64,000 nucleotides of DNA from Asanoa sp. WMMD1127 (GCF_029626225.1 NZ_JARUBP010000001.1:2542001-2606000); one strand, 5' to 3'; shown: positions 1 to 9,474, numbered from the stretch's first letter. Numbers and translations: made by a program. Notes: a model not told the origin generated them from the letters alone.

Positions 1-2
1 AC

Positions 3-188
3 GTCATCCTCGACCCACTGCCGGGCGAATGGTGGGCCGACATATACGGATTGGCGAGGCCGCCAGAGACTTTCTACCGCGACCGAGCCCGTCGCGACCG
101 TCAGCGTCGGCGCAGTCAGTGGGAAGTCCGCGTCAAGAAATACAGGTTCGTGCCGCCGCCGCCGACGGCACGCGGTTTCTACGCCTGA
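3..188 (+). CDS. C-terminal end of an unidentified protein (5' partial)
   Basis: An open frame enters from the left edge and stops at TGA 186-188, giving 61 residues with no start in the window. The peptide is aromatic and basic (EWWADIYGL, then FYRDRARRDRQRRR) and ends PTARGFYA. Third codon positions are mostly G or C, as in the neighbouring genes, and the frame beats the competing frame starting at 29, which has poorer codon use. I do not recognise the family. The call rests on codon bias only, so it could still be non-coding. Confidence 0.4.
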   Translation, partial: VILDPLPGEWWADIYGLARPPETFYRDRARRDRQRRRSQWEVRVKKYRFVPPPPTARGFYA

Positions 189-284
189 CCTGCCCGTCCG
201 ATGGCCAGGACGGCGGCGCTGCGGCGATTCGTCTATGGATGCAGAGCAAATGCGGGTGAAGAGACACCCCGAGCCCGACGTGGT

Positions 285-312
285 GGAGCGGCCGGCTCAG
301 GCCGGCCGCTCC
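285..312 (-). terminator. Terminator hairpin after the nuclease gene
   Basis: A perfect 12-bp G+C-rich stem (GGAGCGGCCGGC with its complement) closes a TCAG loop. It lies 14 bases past the stop codon of the minus-strand nuclease gene. There is no U-tract, which is usual for actinobacterial terminators. It could also serve the plus-strand gene ending at 188. Confidence 0.7.
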
Positions 313-326
313 AACTGCCGTCAGGC

Positions 327-3300
327 TCAGTCGTCGTTGCGGATGGTGCCGATGGCGACCGGGTCCGCCAGGACCAGGCCCGGGATGCCGGCCACGATCA
401 GGGTCAGGGTTTCGTTCTGTTCGCGTTGGCGGTCGCCCTTGACCGTCACGTCGACCGTGGTCGACGTGGCGCCGGCGGGCAGGGTGCGGCAGCCGATCAC
501 CGGGTCGTAGTCGCTGCCCGCCCGGGCCGTCAGGCCCAGGGTGGTGCCGCAGAGGAGGACCGCCTGGGACAGCGGGCGGCTGACCGAGACCGTGAAGCTG
601 AGCGTCGTCGTGCCCGTGTCGCCCTCGGTCAACGCTGCGTCCGCGACCGTCAGAGACGCCCGCGAGCTGAAGCGGGCCACCTGCGGGTCGTGGTCGCTGG
701 AGCCGCGGGAGCCGTCGCCGGCGTGGTTGGCCGGCCAGTCCGCGTTGATGTGGGCCGCCCGCATCTGGACCAGGTCGCCGTACAGCGGCGCGTTGACGAA
801 CAGGTGGTCCAAGGTCTGGGACTGGCCCTCGAACGAGTACGAGTACGCGCTCGACGGCACCTCGCGGACCAGGTCCTCCCACAGGTTGTGCAGGCCCGCG
901 TCGTACAGCGGCGCCAGCTGGTCGCCGGGGTTCGCCTGCACCGGGTCGTCGGGGCGCGGGAAGACGTTGAGGTCACCGCCGTAGACGACGCGGGCGTTCG
1001 GGTCCGCGCCTTCGATCGCCGTGACGATGGCGGCGCCGTAGCGGGCCTGTTCGCGGCGCTGGCCCACCCGGCCGTCCGGTGTCGACGAGTAGTGGTTGCT
1101 CACCGCCCACAGCACCGACTTCTCGTTGCTGCCCGGCGCGGCGGCGACCAGGAACTTCGCCACCTGCGGGGCTCGGGTGAAGACGTCCGAACCGTCCACG
1201 CCGGTCGACGTGTCCACGTCGGACGGCAGGTCGGCGTTGAGCGACTTCGGGTTCTGCACGTCGGTGTTGTAGCCCAGCCCGGCCGCCCGGTAGGAGACCG
1301 TCGGGTTCGCGCCGAGGACCGCGTCCGTCGCGGACGCCGGGGCCAGCGTGACCCGGTCCGTGCGGTAGAGGAACGCCGCGGTGATGCCACGGTCGTCGGC
1401 GCCGTCACGGTCATAGGCAGCGGCGTACGCCGGACCGCCCGTGGCCTTGATGGTCAGCGCCAGCTCCTGGATCGTGTCGGGAGCGCCGTCGGCGTTGTCG
1501 GTGGTGCCACAGGCCAGCGTGGCGCCCGAGACCGTGCAGATGTCCTGGTCCTCGGCCTCCTGCACCAGAATCACGTCGGGGCTGTGCAGGTCCCTGGTGA
1601 TCTGCGAGGCCAGCGCGGCCAACTGGTTGTCGTAGTCGGCCTGGTCCACCGGCACGTAGTCGAACGGCGGGCTCACACCCGGGCAGCCGGTGTTGCCGAG
1701 GAAGTCGCAGCCGTCGAACGGGTCGTCGCGGAAGTCGTACAGGTTCTCGACGTTGTAGGTCGCGACCGCGAACTCGTCGTTGCGGTCGGCGGGCCGCGGC
1801 GGGTTGTTCCGGGACGGGTCGGCGCCGGCCGCGAACGAGACCTGGCCGGGCTGGATGCCGTACTTCTCGAAGGAGTAGTAGAGCCCACCGACCGCGTCGC
1901 TGGTCAGCGTGTCGAACGTGTGCGCCGGCGGCAGCAGCGTCGTGCTGTCGCCGGAGCTGTCCTTCACGCCCATCGAGCCGAACATGATCCGGTTGCCGTT
2001 CTCGTCGTCGAACCGCGCCGGGTTGTTGTCGAGCGGGTGCGAGTCACGGAAGACGCGCCGGGCGTACGGGTCGGCCCGGTCCAGCAGCGGGTCGTCCTTG
2101 TCGACCACCCACACCTCGGAGTCGGCCGTGCTGGCGAACACGTCGCGGCCACTGACCGCCTGCGCGCCGGCGCGTACCCGCAGCTGCATGCCCTCGTGCC
2201 GCTCCCAGAACCGGTCGGCCTCGGCCAGGTCGACCGGCGGCACCGCGTCGGTCACCGCCACGTCGACACCACTGGCCAGCTTGGACACCAGCGAGGCGCT
2301 GGCGAGCTGGGTCAGGTTGAAGTACTCCGTGACCCGGGCCCGGATGACGATCTCGTCGCCCACGACCGGCTGGTAGCCGCCGATCAGCGTGGGGAACGTG
2401 CTCGTGTAGACGAAGATGCCGTCCGAGGTGAGCGGGTCACCGTCCGCGAAGCCGGACGAGCTCTGCAGGAAGAAGCCGTACTGCACGGCGCCCGCGCTGG
2501 TGCGGGACAGCGTCCGCTGGGCGACCACGCCGCGCACGTCGTAGAGCTGCTGGCTGTTGCCGCTGGCCGGGGCGAGCGGCGACCGGTCGGCCTTGCCCTG
2601 CTCGGCGTCGGTCGTCTGGCCCTGCACGGCGCCGACCGTCAGCACGCCGTTGACCTGCACGGTGAGCGTGCAGGAGGCGGTCGTGCCGGCGTCGTCGGTC
2701 GACGTGAGCGCGACGGCGTAGGTGCCCGCCGGCACGTCGCCGGTCACCGAGACCGTCGCGGTGGCGGTGCCGCCGACGCCGGTCGCCGGGGTGAACCCGG
2801 TGCGGCTGATCTCCCCGGCCGCGGGCGTCGGCGTCACGCCGGTGACCACCAGCGAGGTGATCGTGTCGTCGGCGTCGGTCGCGGTGACGTCGCGGGTCGC
2901 GGCGGTGCCGGCCGAGGTGACCAGCGCGCTGCCACAGGTGAGCACCGCGGGCGCGTCGACGGGGCCGCCGCCGGTCGAGTGGCTGCCGAGCCCGTCGAAC
3001 GTGTCGACGGCGAAGCCGTCCCACTGCGCGGCCGGGTCGAACGCGTCGCTCGGGTCGGTGTCGCCGGCGTCGACCGTCGACTTGCGACGCAGGGTGTTGT
3101 CGGCCGTGCTCGTGAGCCCCGTGCCCCACTCGGCGCCCGGGTCGACACCGACCTGGCCGAACGAGTCGACGACCGCGTCGCCCTTGCGGAGCACGATCGC
3201 GTCGTCGCCGTTCCACAGACCGGAGCCCGTGGTCGCGTCGGCCTGGTCGAGGATCGCCTGGGCCGACGAGGAGTGCGCGAACACGAACACGCCGCCGGCC

Positions 3301-3563
3301 GCGACCGTGCCGGTGAGGTTCGAGGATAGGCCAGGAGTGGCCGAGCCGTTGAAGTAGACGGACAGCGTGTAGCCGGCGAGGTCGACCGGGGCGCCGGTGC
3401 CGTTGTGGAGCTCGACCGCCTTGTTGTTGGACGAGCCCTCGACGTATTCGGAGATGAGCAGATCAGTCGGTGCCGCGAAAGCTCCACTCGAGACGCCGAC
3501 GAGCGCGGCGGTCGTGGTGAGGGTCGCGGCCGCCAACAGGGCAGGCGCGCGCAACGAGCGCAA
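327..3563 (-). CDS. Secreted ExeM/NucH-type endonuclease, multidomain
   Basis: Predicted extracellular DNase of 1078 residues. A Sec signal peptide ends near residue 30 (SSGAFA). A lamin-tail domain follows (about 31-150, starting DLLISEYVEG), then an Ig-like segment and an OB-like region (about 310-560), an endonuclease/exonuclease/phosphatase domain (about 595-960) and a C-terminal Calx-beta domain (about 965-1078). Visible catalytic motifs are ATYNVEN near 601, VQEAED near 667, GGDLNVF near 862 and SSDHDP near 957, the usual EEP residues. The TTG start is supported by GGAGG six bases upstream. The gene is monocistronic, between two hairpins. Role is inferred as nutrient or extracellular-DNA degradation; the cell-surface anchor, if any, is not evident. 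Confidence 0.9.
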   Translation of the reverse strand: MRSLRAPALLAAATLTTTAALVGVSSGAFAAPTDLLISEYVEGSSNNKAVELHNGTGAPVDLAGYTLSVYFNGSATPGLSSNLTGTVAAGGVFVFAHSSSAQAILDQADATTGSGLWNGDDAIVLRKGDAVVDSFGQVGVDPGAEWGTGLTSTADNTLRRKSTVDAGDTDPSDAFDPAAQWDGFAVDTFDGLGSHSTGGGPVDAPAVLTCGSALVTSAGTAATRDVTATDADDTITSLVVTGVTPTPAAGEISRTGFTPATGVGGTATATVSVTGDVPAGTYAVALTSTDDAGTTASCTLTVQVNGVLTVGAVQGQTTDAEQGKADRSPLAPASGNSQQLYDVRGVVAQRTLSRTSAGAVQYGFFLQSSSGFADGDPLTSDGIFVYTSTFPTLIGGYQPVVGDEIVIRARVTEYFNLTQLASASLVSKLASGVDVAVTDAVPPVDLAEADRFWERHEGMQLRVRAGAQAVSGRDVFASTADSEVWVVDKDDPLLDRADPYARRVFRDSHPLDNNPARFDDENGNRIMFGSMGVKDSSGDSTTLLPPAHTFDTLTSDAVGGLYYSFEKYGIQPGQVSFAAGADPSRNNPPRPADRNDEFAVATYNVENLYDFRDDPFDGCDFLGNTGCPGVSPPFDYVPVDQADYDNQLAALASQITRDLHSPDVILVQEAEDQDICTVSGATLACGTTDNADGAPDTIQELALTIKATGGPAYAAAYDRDGADDRGITAAFLYRTDRVTLAPASATDAVLGANPTVSYRAAGLGYNTDVQNPKSLNADLPSDVDTSTGVDGSDVFTRAPQVAKFLVAAAPGSNEKSVLWAVSNHYSSTPDGRVGQRREQARYGAAIVTAIEGADPNARVVYGGDLNVFPRPDDPVQANPGDQLAPLYDAGLHNLWEDLVREVPSSAYSYSFEGQSQTLDHLFVNAPLYGDLVQMRAAHINADWPANHAGDGSRGSSDHDPQVARFSSRASLTVADAALTEGDTGTTTLSFTVSVSRPLSQAVLLCGTTLGLTARAGSDYDPVIGCRTLPAGATSTTVDVTVKGDRQREQNETLTLIVAGIPGLVLADPVAIGTIRNDD

Positions 3564-3601
3564 TGCAGCCTCCAGGGGTGGTGGGGGCAGGGAATACGCA
3601 A

Positions 3602-3624
3602 CCAGGGCTGTCTAGCAGCCCTGG
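3602..3624 (-). terminator. Terminator hairpin after the double-GNAT gene
   Basis: Perfect 9-bp stem CCAGGGCTG/CAGCCCTGG with loop TCTAG. It lies between the stop of the GNAT gene (3647) and the TTG start of the nuclease gene (3563), so it separates two genes read in the same direction. Confidence 0.65.
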
Positions 3625-3646
3625 GTGGCGATCTAGTGTCGCGTTG

Positions 3647-4669
3647 CTAAACGCCGCGCTCAAGATGGCGCAGGACGTCGGCCACGTCGGCGCCGTATTC
3701 GTACCATTCGCGGTCGGGTTGAAAACCGAGCTCCGCGTTGACCTTGAGCATCGACTCGTTGGCCTGGGCGTTCCAGGTCTGCACCTCGGCCAGCTTGGGT
3801 TCCGCCGACCGCAACTCGAAGAGCATGCGGGCCTTGATGGCCCGGTCGATCCCGTAGCCACGGTGGTCCTGGACGACGATCGTGTCGTACTGGTCGGCGC
3901 GGGTGGGGTGTTGGGCCGGGACGACGACCTCGGTCAACCCCGCCACGTCGCCGGTCTTCTCGTGGATGGCGAGCACGATGTAGGGCTTCATGCCCCGGCG
4001 GTGCAGGCAGTCGAGGCTCGCGCGTAGTCGTTGCGGGTCGTAGGAGCTGGGTCGTAGGTCGAGGTCGCCCTCGTCGATGTCGCGCAGCTCGGCCTTGGCC
4101 TTGGCGTAGGCGTCGAGCAGGTCGTCAGGTGGCCCGCCCGGGCAGAACTCCAGGCGGTAGCCGGCCGAGATGCCCCGCGCCATCTCGCCGAGGGTCAGCC
4201 AGTCGACCGCGTTGAGGCGGAGCACGCTGCGGGTCTCGGTGTATTCGCGGACGAATCCCATCGACTCGAAGAACGTGACGGCCGGGGTGCCGCCGACCAC
4301 CTCGGCGCCGATGACGGAGAAGCCTTCGTGGTAGGTCTTGCGGGCGGCCTGGGCCAGCATTTCCCGAGCCAGCCCGGCCCGCCGCGCCTTGGGATGGATC
4401 AGCAGCTCGACCACGCCGATGTCGCCGAGGAGGAGCACGTTGGCGTGCCCGGCGACCTTGGGCTGCTTGCCGTTTTCGCTGGGCTCTTCGGCGAGCCAGG
4501 AAATGCGTCGCTCGCCCGGCATCGTCTCGGCCAGGTATTCGCGGAGATAACTTTCCTGCCACAGCGGGTCATCCGGGAGGTCCGCCATCAGCACCGCGTT
4601 CAAGCTGTCGAGCATTGCCCTGAGCTCGTCGGTGGAGGCGGTTTTCGGATCCCACTCGCGCACCATCAC
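3647..4669 (-). CDS. GNAT acetyltransferase with two GNAT domains
   Basis: 340 residues with tandem GNAT folds. The first (about 10-165) has the acetyl-CoA loop KARRAGLAREML near residue 95. The second (about 190-335) has DHRGYGIDRAIK near 267. The substrate is unknown; mycothiol synthase also has two GNAT domains, but the specific family hallmarks are not clear to me here. The start is either GTG 4669 or the next codon ATG 4666; both lie behind a weak AGACAGG. A hairpin follows the gene. It stands alone, between the lytic transglycosylase and nuclease genes on the same strand. Confidence 0.8.
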   Translation of the reverse strand: MMVREWDPKTASTDELRAMLDSLNAVLMADLPDDPLWQESYLREYLAETMPGERRISWLAEEPSENGKQPKVAGHANVLLLGDIGVVELLIHPKARRAGLAREMLAQAARKTYHEGFSVIGAEVVGGTPAVTFFESMGFVREYTETRSVLRLNAVDWLTLGEMARGISAGYRLEFCPGGPPDDLLDAYAKAKAELRDIDEGDLDLRPSSYDPQRLRASLDCLHRRGMKPYIVLAIHEKTGDVAGLTEVVVPAQHPTRADQYDTIVVQDHRGYGIDRAIKARMLFELRSAEPKLAEVQTWNAQANESMLKVNAELGFQPDREWYEYGADVADVLRHLERGV

Positions 4670-4738
4670 CTGTCTAGCTTGCCGCTAACGGGTCCGACGC
4701 GAAAGGCCTTAGTTCTCCAAAGTGCCGATCCAGTCACG

Positions 4739-5830
4739 CTACGTGCGGCTCCTGGTGCCGTAGTCATTGGCCGCAGTGAACACGTCGTCGGCGTATCGCC
4801 GCACGTCGTTGTAGCTGAGGATGGCGCCCCACCAGTCCTGGGGGTTGGTCAGGTCCCGTCCGTTACGACACAGATAGTTAGCTGCTGCGAGAGCTGCGTC
4901 GTCGATGTCGTGTGGGTCCTTGACGCCGTCGTTGTCCGCATCGACGCCGGAGCTGGTCCAGGTGGTGGGGATGAACTGCATAGGACCAACCGCCCGGTCG
5001 TACGTCGGGTCGCCGTCCATCTGCCCGTTGTCGGTGTCGGTGATCCGCTGGCGCCCGCCCTGCCCGTCGAGCGGCAGCCCGACGATGTGCGGGTAGGCCT
5101 GGCCGGCCGCGGTCAGCGTGGCCCCGCCGGCCGTGCCGTGCGCCGACTCCACCTTGCCGATCGCGGCCAGCGTGGTCCACGACAGCCGGCAGGCCGGGGT
5201 GGACTGCCCGACGACGAGCTCGGCGTAGCCGTAGGCGCGGACGGCGGTGGCGCTGATGCCGACCTTCATGGCGACCTGCTGCGCCCAGCTGTTGAGCACG
5301 TCCGCGGGCTGCGCGCCGCCGACGACCGGCGGCGGGACGCCCGGACCCTGGGTGGTCGGCGTGGTGGTCGGGAACGTGGGGAACCCGGTCGGGAAGCCGC
5401 CGTCGGTCGGCGCGACGCCGGTCGGCAGCGCGTTGCCCGGCAAGGTCGCGTCGGACGGGAGGTCGCTGGGCGTGCCGGCCGGGGCGGGGTGCGCGGCCGG
5501 CGGCGCGTTGGCCGGCAGCACCACGGCGCCGGCGACCGCGGTCATCCCGACGAGCGCGAACAGCAGCACGCCGGGCAGCACCAGCCGGCCGCTCGGGCGG
5601 CGGGACCAACTGCCGAACGCCGCCGCGCCGGACCGGACCCGTTCGCTGCCGGGGAAGCCTCGGCGCACCGGCCGCTCGATGCCGGGTGGCGGGCGCCGGG
5701 CCGGATCCCAGTCGTCGGCCAGGTCGATGTCGACTTTGGTGGGTGGGTCGGGATCGGCCGGTGGCCGCTGGTCGGGCACGGAAGCGCGCAACTGCGACGC
5801 AGCGGTCGGTGTGTCCTCCCCGGCACCCAC
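4739..5830 (-). CDS. Membrane-anchored lytic transglycosylase
   Basis: 363 residues. A polar N-terminus of about 80 residues faces the cytoplasm, then one membrane helix (about 82-104), a Pro/Thr-rich linker (105-170) and an extracytoplasmic transglycosylase domain (about 180-345). The catalytic Glu is probably that of IGKVESAHG near 227, and VGPMQFIPTTW follows, a signature of the MltB/SLT_2-like group. A short DADNDGVKDPHD stretch could bind Ca2+. The expected role is cleavage of peptidoglycan glycan strands. The GTG start has no clear ribosome site but follows a TAGGCT hexamer by seven bases, suggesting a leaderless message. It is divergent from the FmdB gene. Confidence 0.85.
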   Translation of the reverse strand: MGAGEDTPTAASQLRASVPDQRPPADPDPPTKVDIDLADDWDPARRPPPGIERPVRRGFPGSERVRSGAAAFGSWSRRPSGRLVLPGVLLFALVGMTAVAGAVVLPANAPPAAHPAPAGTPSDLPSDATLPGNALPTGVAPTDGGFPTGFPTFPTTTPTTQGPGVPPPVVGGAQPADVLNSWAQQVAMKVGISATAVRAYGYAELVVGQSTPACRLSWTTLAAIGKVESAHGTAGGATLTAAGQAYPHIVGLPLDGQGGRQRITDTDNGQMDGDPTYDRAVGPMQFIPTTWTSSGVDADNDGVKDPHDIDDAALAAANYLCRNGRDLTNPQDWWGAILSYNDVRRYADDVFTAANDYGTRSRT

Positions 5831-5837
5831 GTGAAAG

Positions 5838-5885
5838 AGCCTACCGATCCAGGTGCGGGATCCGGTACGGCGGAGGTCGTACCCT
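5838..5885. promoter_or_regulatory. Divergent leaderless promoters (-10 hexamers)
   Basis: On the minus strand TAGGCT (5843-5838) is followed by seven bases and the GTG of the transglycosylase. On the plus strand TACCCT (5880-5885) is followed by seven bases and the ATG of the FmdB gene. Both fit a TANNNT -10 element placing the RNA start at the start codon. No convincing -35 is visible. Confidence 0.5.
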
Positions 5886-5892
5886 GTCTGGC

Positions 5893-6108
5893 ATGCCCCG
5901 GTATGAGTTCCGTTGCCGCGCCTGCGGCAGCACCTTCGAAGTCAACCGTCCGATGGCCGAAGCGTCGGCGCCCGCCCAGTGCCCCGACGGCCACGCCGAC
6001 ACGGTCAAGCTGCTCTCCACGGTCGCCGTCGGCGGTCGCGGTGGCGCCGCGCCCGCGCCCGCGGGTGGTGGTGGCGGAGGCTGCTGCGGCGGCGCCTGCG
6101 GCTGCTGA
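5893..6108 (+). CDS. FmdB-family zinc ribbon protein
   Basis: Small protein of 71 residues. It begins MPRYEFRCRACG, the FmdB/CxxC_CXXC_SSSS start. Ligands are Cys8 and Cys11, then Cys30; the second knuckle reads CPDGH, so His34 may replace the usual fourth Cys. The tail is Gly-rich and ends with paired cysteines (GGCCGGACGC), common in this family. FmdB was named as a possible regulator of formamidase, but the function of these short proteins is not established. Transcription is probably leaderless (TACCCT seven bases before ATG). A hairpin at 6208-6232 ends the unit. Confidence 0.85.
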   Translation: MPRYEFRCRACGSTFEVNRPMAEASAPAQCPDGHADTVKLLSTVAVGGRGGAAPAPAGGGGGGCCGGACGC

Positions 6109-6207
6109 CGCACACATCCTGACCCCCGGTCGATCATCCGTTGGTGCCGCCAAGGCTGGCCGACGGTGCCGCAACCACCTGACCGCCAACCGAGTTACTC
6201 AGCCGTG

Positions 6208-6232
6208 AACCGCGGGCCGGACACCCGCGGTT
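6208..6232 (+). terminator. Terminator hairpin after the FmdB gene
   Basis: Perfect 9-bp stem AACCGCGGG/CCCGCGGTT with a 7-base loop, 100 bases past the FmdB stop and ahead of the large signalling gene. Confidence 0.65.
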
Positions 6233-6338
6233 AACCCCGGCGTGGCACGTAGCTCCAGGTGGGAGCGGGTTTTTCGACCTTGGGCCCCCGCCGGGCCAGC
6301 CGAACCTACGATGCGCCGGCTGTCCGGAGTGCGGCAGC

Positions 6339-9300
6339 ATGGACCCGACTTCCAGGGGGGCGGAGGTTCTAGGCGTGCCGGGACGAGTTCACCTTCCCAG
6401 TGGGTTGGTGACTTTCTTGTTCACCGACATCGAGGGCTCGACGCGACTGGCCCAGATGCTCGGTGCGGGTTACCGGCCGGTGCTCACGGAGCACCGGCGA
6501 CTCCTGCGCGCCACGCTCGCGGCCAACCACGGCGTCGAGCTGTTCACCGAGGGCGACTCGTTCTTCATCGCGTTCGACGACGCGGCCGCCGCCCTCGACG
6601 CCTGCGTCACCGCCCAGCGCGCCCTGGCCAACCACGACTGGCCGACGCCGGAGTCCGCGCCCCGCGTGCGGATGGGCCTGCACACCGGCCACGCGGTCCC
6701 GCTAGCTGGGGAATACGCGAGCCCCGAGGTGCACCGCGCCGCCCGGATCGCCGCCGCCGCGCACGGTGGCCAGGTGCTGCTCTCCGCGGCGACCGCACAC
6801 CACGCCGCCCCGCTGCCCGCCGACGCCTCGCTGATCGACCTGGGCCTGCACCGGCTGCGCGGCTTCGACGACCGGGAACGCCTCTTCCAACTGGTCGCAC
6901 CCGGTCTGGCCCGCGACTTCCCGCGCCCCCGCACGGTCGACGAGGCCGTGCACAACCTGCCGACCCAGGTGACCTCGTTCGTCGGCCGGCAGACCGAGCG
7001 GGCCGAGCTGTCGACCCTGCTGCGCGACAACCGGCTCGTCACCGTCGTCGGCGCGGGCGGGGCCGGCAAGACCCGGGTCGCCGTGGAGGTGGCCGGGCCG
7101 CTCGTCGACGCGTACCCGGACGGGGTCTGGTTCGTCGACATCGCCACCGTCACCGACCCCGGCCTGGTCGCCTTCGCGATCGCCGCGGTCTTCGGCCTGC
7201 GCCCGGAGCCCGGCCGCCCGATGATCGACACGCTGGTCGACCACGCGGCCGGCAAGCGCATGCTGCTCATGCTCGACACCTGCGACGCGCAGCCCCGCGC
7301 GTCCGCCGAGGCCATCTCCCGGCTGCTGACCGGCGGCAGCGCGTTGCGCGTGCTGGCCACCAGCCGCGAGCCGTGCGGGCTGCCCGGTGAGGTCGTATGG
7401 CGCATCCCTCCGCTCTCGACGGAGCCCGGGCCCGGCGGCGGGCCCAGCGACGCGATGGCGCTGCTGCTCGACCGCACCGCGGCGGCCCGCGGCGGCCGGC
7501 GCGGCGGCCTGACGGAGTCGACCGAGCTGCACCGCGTGGTGGCGCGGCTCGACGGCCTGCCGCTGGCGATCGAGCTGGCCGCCGCCCGGCTGCGGGTGCT
7601 CTCGGCCAGCCAGCTCGCCGAGCGGCTCGACGACGTGCTCGGCACGCTCGACGCCGGCCGCGAGGACGCCGGCGACGGGCTCGCCGGCTATGCCGCCGTC
7701 GACCAGGACGCCGGCGGCCAGGAAGACACGATCGACCTCAACGCGGCGGCCCTCGGCGGCGCCCGCAGCCCGCAGACCCGGGCCGCCCTGCGTTCGGCGA
7801 CCCAGCGGCACGCGACGATGCAGGCGACCGTCACGTGGTCCTACCGCACACTCGGCCCACGGGCCGCCCGGCTGCTGCGCTGGCTGTCGGTGTTCGCCGG
7901 CCCGGTCGACCTGGCCACCGTGGAGTGGCTGCTCGACGACGACCCGCTCGACCCGCTCGCGGTGCTGGTCGACAAGTCGATGATCCAGGTCGAGCCGCAC
8001 GGCGCCGCGAGCACCTACCGGATCCTCGACCCCATCCGGGCGTACGCCGCCCGCCGCCTGGTCGACGCCGGCGAGGAGCAGGGCGCCCGGGACCGGCACG
8101 TCGCGTGGTGCGCGCACGCGCTGCAGCGGGTGTTCCACGGCGCCGACGGCCGGCCGGTGACGCTCTCGCTGGCCGCCCTCGACCCGCTCGCCGACGAGGT
8201 GCGGGCCGCGCTGCGCTGGACGGCCACCGGCGGCAGCGCCCGGATGGGCCTGCGCCTGGCCAGCGGGCTCGACCAGTGGTGGCGCGAGCGGGGGCTGGCC
8301 CGGGAAGGCCGGCTCTGGCTGTTCCGGCTCTACGGGCGGATCGCCGAGACCGGCGAGCCGATCCCCGACGCCGAGCTGGCCGCCGCCTACCACATGCACT
8401 CGCAGCACGCCGCGGCCGACGGCGAGTTCGCCGAGGAGCTGCGGTTCGCCCAGCGGGCCGAGGCCGCCGCGCTCCAGGCGGGCGACGCCGGCCTGCTGGC
8501 GCGGGTGATCGCGGGCCGGGCCGGGCCGCTGATCGACATGGGCCGGCTCACCGAGGCCGAGCGGGCCAGCCGCGACGTGATGGAGTGGGCCACCGAGAAC
8601 GGCGTCGCCAGCGAGGCCCTGGTCGCGGTGCTGAGCCTGGCCGAGCTGCTGTGGCAACGGGGCGCACTCGACGAGGCCGCCGAGCTGCTCGGCGCCGCCC
8701 GCCCGCTCGAGGCCGCCCGGCCCCCCGAGCGCGGCCGGCGCACCGTCGACATGCTGCTCGGCATGGTCGCCCTGGCCCGTGGCGACCTGGTCGCGGCCCA
8801 CGACCACCTGGTCGTCGCGTTGCGCTCACGGATGGCGTACGGCTTCCGGGGTCGGGCCTGCGACAGCCTCAACGCGATGGCCGTCCGGTGCGCGCACGGC
8901 GGCGACCCGAAGACGGCGGCCCGGCTGTTCGGTGCGGCCCAGGCGACGCGGACGACCCAGCGCGGCGCGGGCGGGCTGTTCGCGGCCTACTGGTCCAAGG
9001 AGCAGGCGGCGACTCGGGCGGTGCTCGGCGACGCGGCCTTCGACGCGGCCTACGCCGCCGGCGCCGAGCTCACGCTCGAGCAGGCGGCCGCGATGGCCCT
9101 CGCGGTCGAGCACCCCGACCTGGCGGCCGGCTCGAGCCGGTTCGCGGCCGACCCCATGACGGCCCAGCCGATGGGCGACGAGCCGACGACCGCCAACCTG
9201 ACCGAGGCCGAGCCGCCCCGGCCACGGGAGGCCCGGCACCGCGCCGACCACCGCCAGGCCGCCGCCGAGCCCGCCCGTGAGGTGGAGATCGACACGACCG

Positions 9301-9422
9301 TGGTCCTGCGGGAGCAGCGCCGCACCCGCGACGCCAAGGGCGATCCGCAGCCGCCGCATCCCCGCCGGTCCCGCACCTACCGGGGCGCCCTGATCGGCGA
9401 CAGCGAGGCCGAAAACACCTAG
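6339..9422 (+). CDS. Class III cyclase - ATPase - TPR signalling protein
   Basis: 1027 residues. An adenylate/guanylate cyclase domain covers about 20-185 (VTFLFTDIEGST with the first metal Asp; FTEGDSFFIAF with the second). An NB-ARC/AAA-like ATPase follows, with P-loop VGAGGAGKTR near 238, then a TPR-rich region (about 560-890) and a disordered charged tail. In the cyclase domain the Asn expected before the catalytic Arg is His (VHRAARI), a form common in this actinobacterial family. No LuxR or other DNA-binding domain is seen, unlike the LAL regulators it resembles. It may make cAMP or act as a nucleotide sensor; activity is not provable from sequence. ATG 6339 follows GGAG nine bases upstream; an in-frame GTG at 6375 is possible. 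Confidence 0.85.
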   Translation: MDPTSRGAEVLGVPGRVHLPSGLVTFLFTDIEGSTRLAQMLGAGYRPVLTEHRRLLRATLAANHGVELFTEGDSFFIAFDDAAAALDACVTAQRALANHDWPTPESAPRVRMGLHTGHAVPLAGEYASPEVHRAARIAAAAHGGQVLLSAATAHHAAPLPADASLIDLGLHRLRGFDDRERLFQLVAPGLARDFPRPRTVDEAVHNLPTQVTSFVGRQTERAELSTLLRDNRLVTVVGAGGAGKTRVAVEVAGPLVDAYPDGVWFVDIATVTDPGLVAFAIAAVFGLRPEPGRPMIDTLVDHAAGKRMLLMLDTCDAQPRASAEAISRLLTGGSALRVLATSREPCGLPGEVVWRIPPLSTEPGPGGGPSDAMALLLDRTAAARGGRRGGLTESTELHRVVARLDGLPLAIELAAARLRVLSASQLAERLDDVLGTLDAGREDAGDGLAGYAAVDQDAGGQEDTIDLNAAALGGARSPQTRAALRSATQRHATMQATVTWSYRTLGPRAARLLRWLSVFAGPVDLATVEWLLDDDPLDPLAVLVDKSMIQVEPHGAASTYRILDPIRAYAARRLVDAGEEQGARDRHVAWCAHALQRVFHGADGRPVTLSLAALDPLADEVRAALRWTATGGSARMGLRLASGLDQWWRERGLAREGRLWLFRLYGRIAETGEPIPDAELAAAYHMHSQHAAADGEFAEELRFAQRAEAAALQAGDAGLLARVIAGRAGPLIDMGRLTEAERASRDVMEWATENGVASEALVAVLSLAELLWQRGALDEAAELLGAARPLEAARPPERGRRTVDMLLGMVALARGDLVAAHDHLVVALRSRMAYGFRGRACDSLNAMAVRCAHGGDPKTAARLFGAAQATRTTQRGAGGLFAAYWSKEQAATRAVLGDAAFDAAYAAGAELTLEQAAAMALAVEHPDLAAGSSRFAADPMTAQPMGDEPTTANLTEAEPPRPREARHRADHRQAAAEPAREVEIDTTVVLREQRRTRDAKGDPQPPHPRRSRTYRGALIGDSEAENT

Positions 9423-9474
9423 GGCCCCGAATCCGCGCTGGCTTGCCTTAAGGTGTGGGCGTGCGGGAGACGGC

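Noticed and set aside
29-259. 76-residue plus-strand frame at the left edge
   Set aside because: Poorer codon bias than the overlapping partial frame 3-188, and Ser/Arg/Ala-rich.
201-3329. 1042-residue plus-strand frame opposite the nuclease gene
   Set aside because: Low-complexity Arg/Val/Gly peptide without domains, antisense to a gene with clear signal peptide and EEP motifs; a G+C shadow frame.
6702-8807. 701-residue minus-strand frame inside the cyclase-ATPase gene
   Set aside because: Shadow of a well-supported coding frame; no recognisable domain and Gly/Arg/Gln-rich composition.
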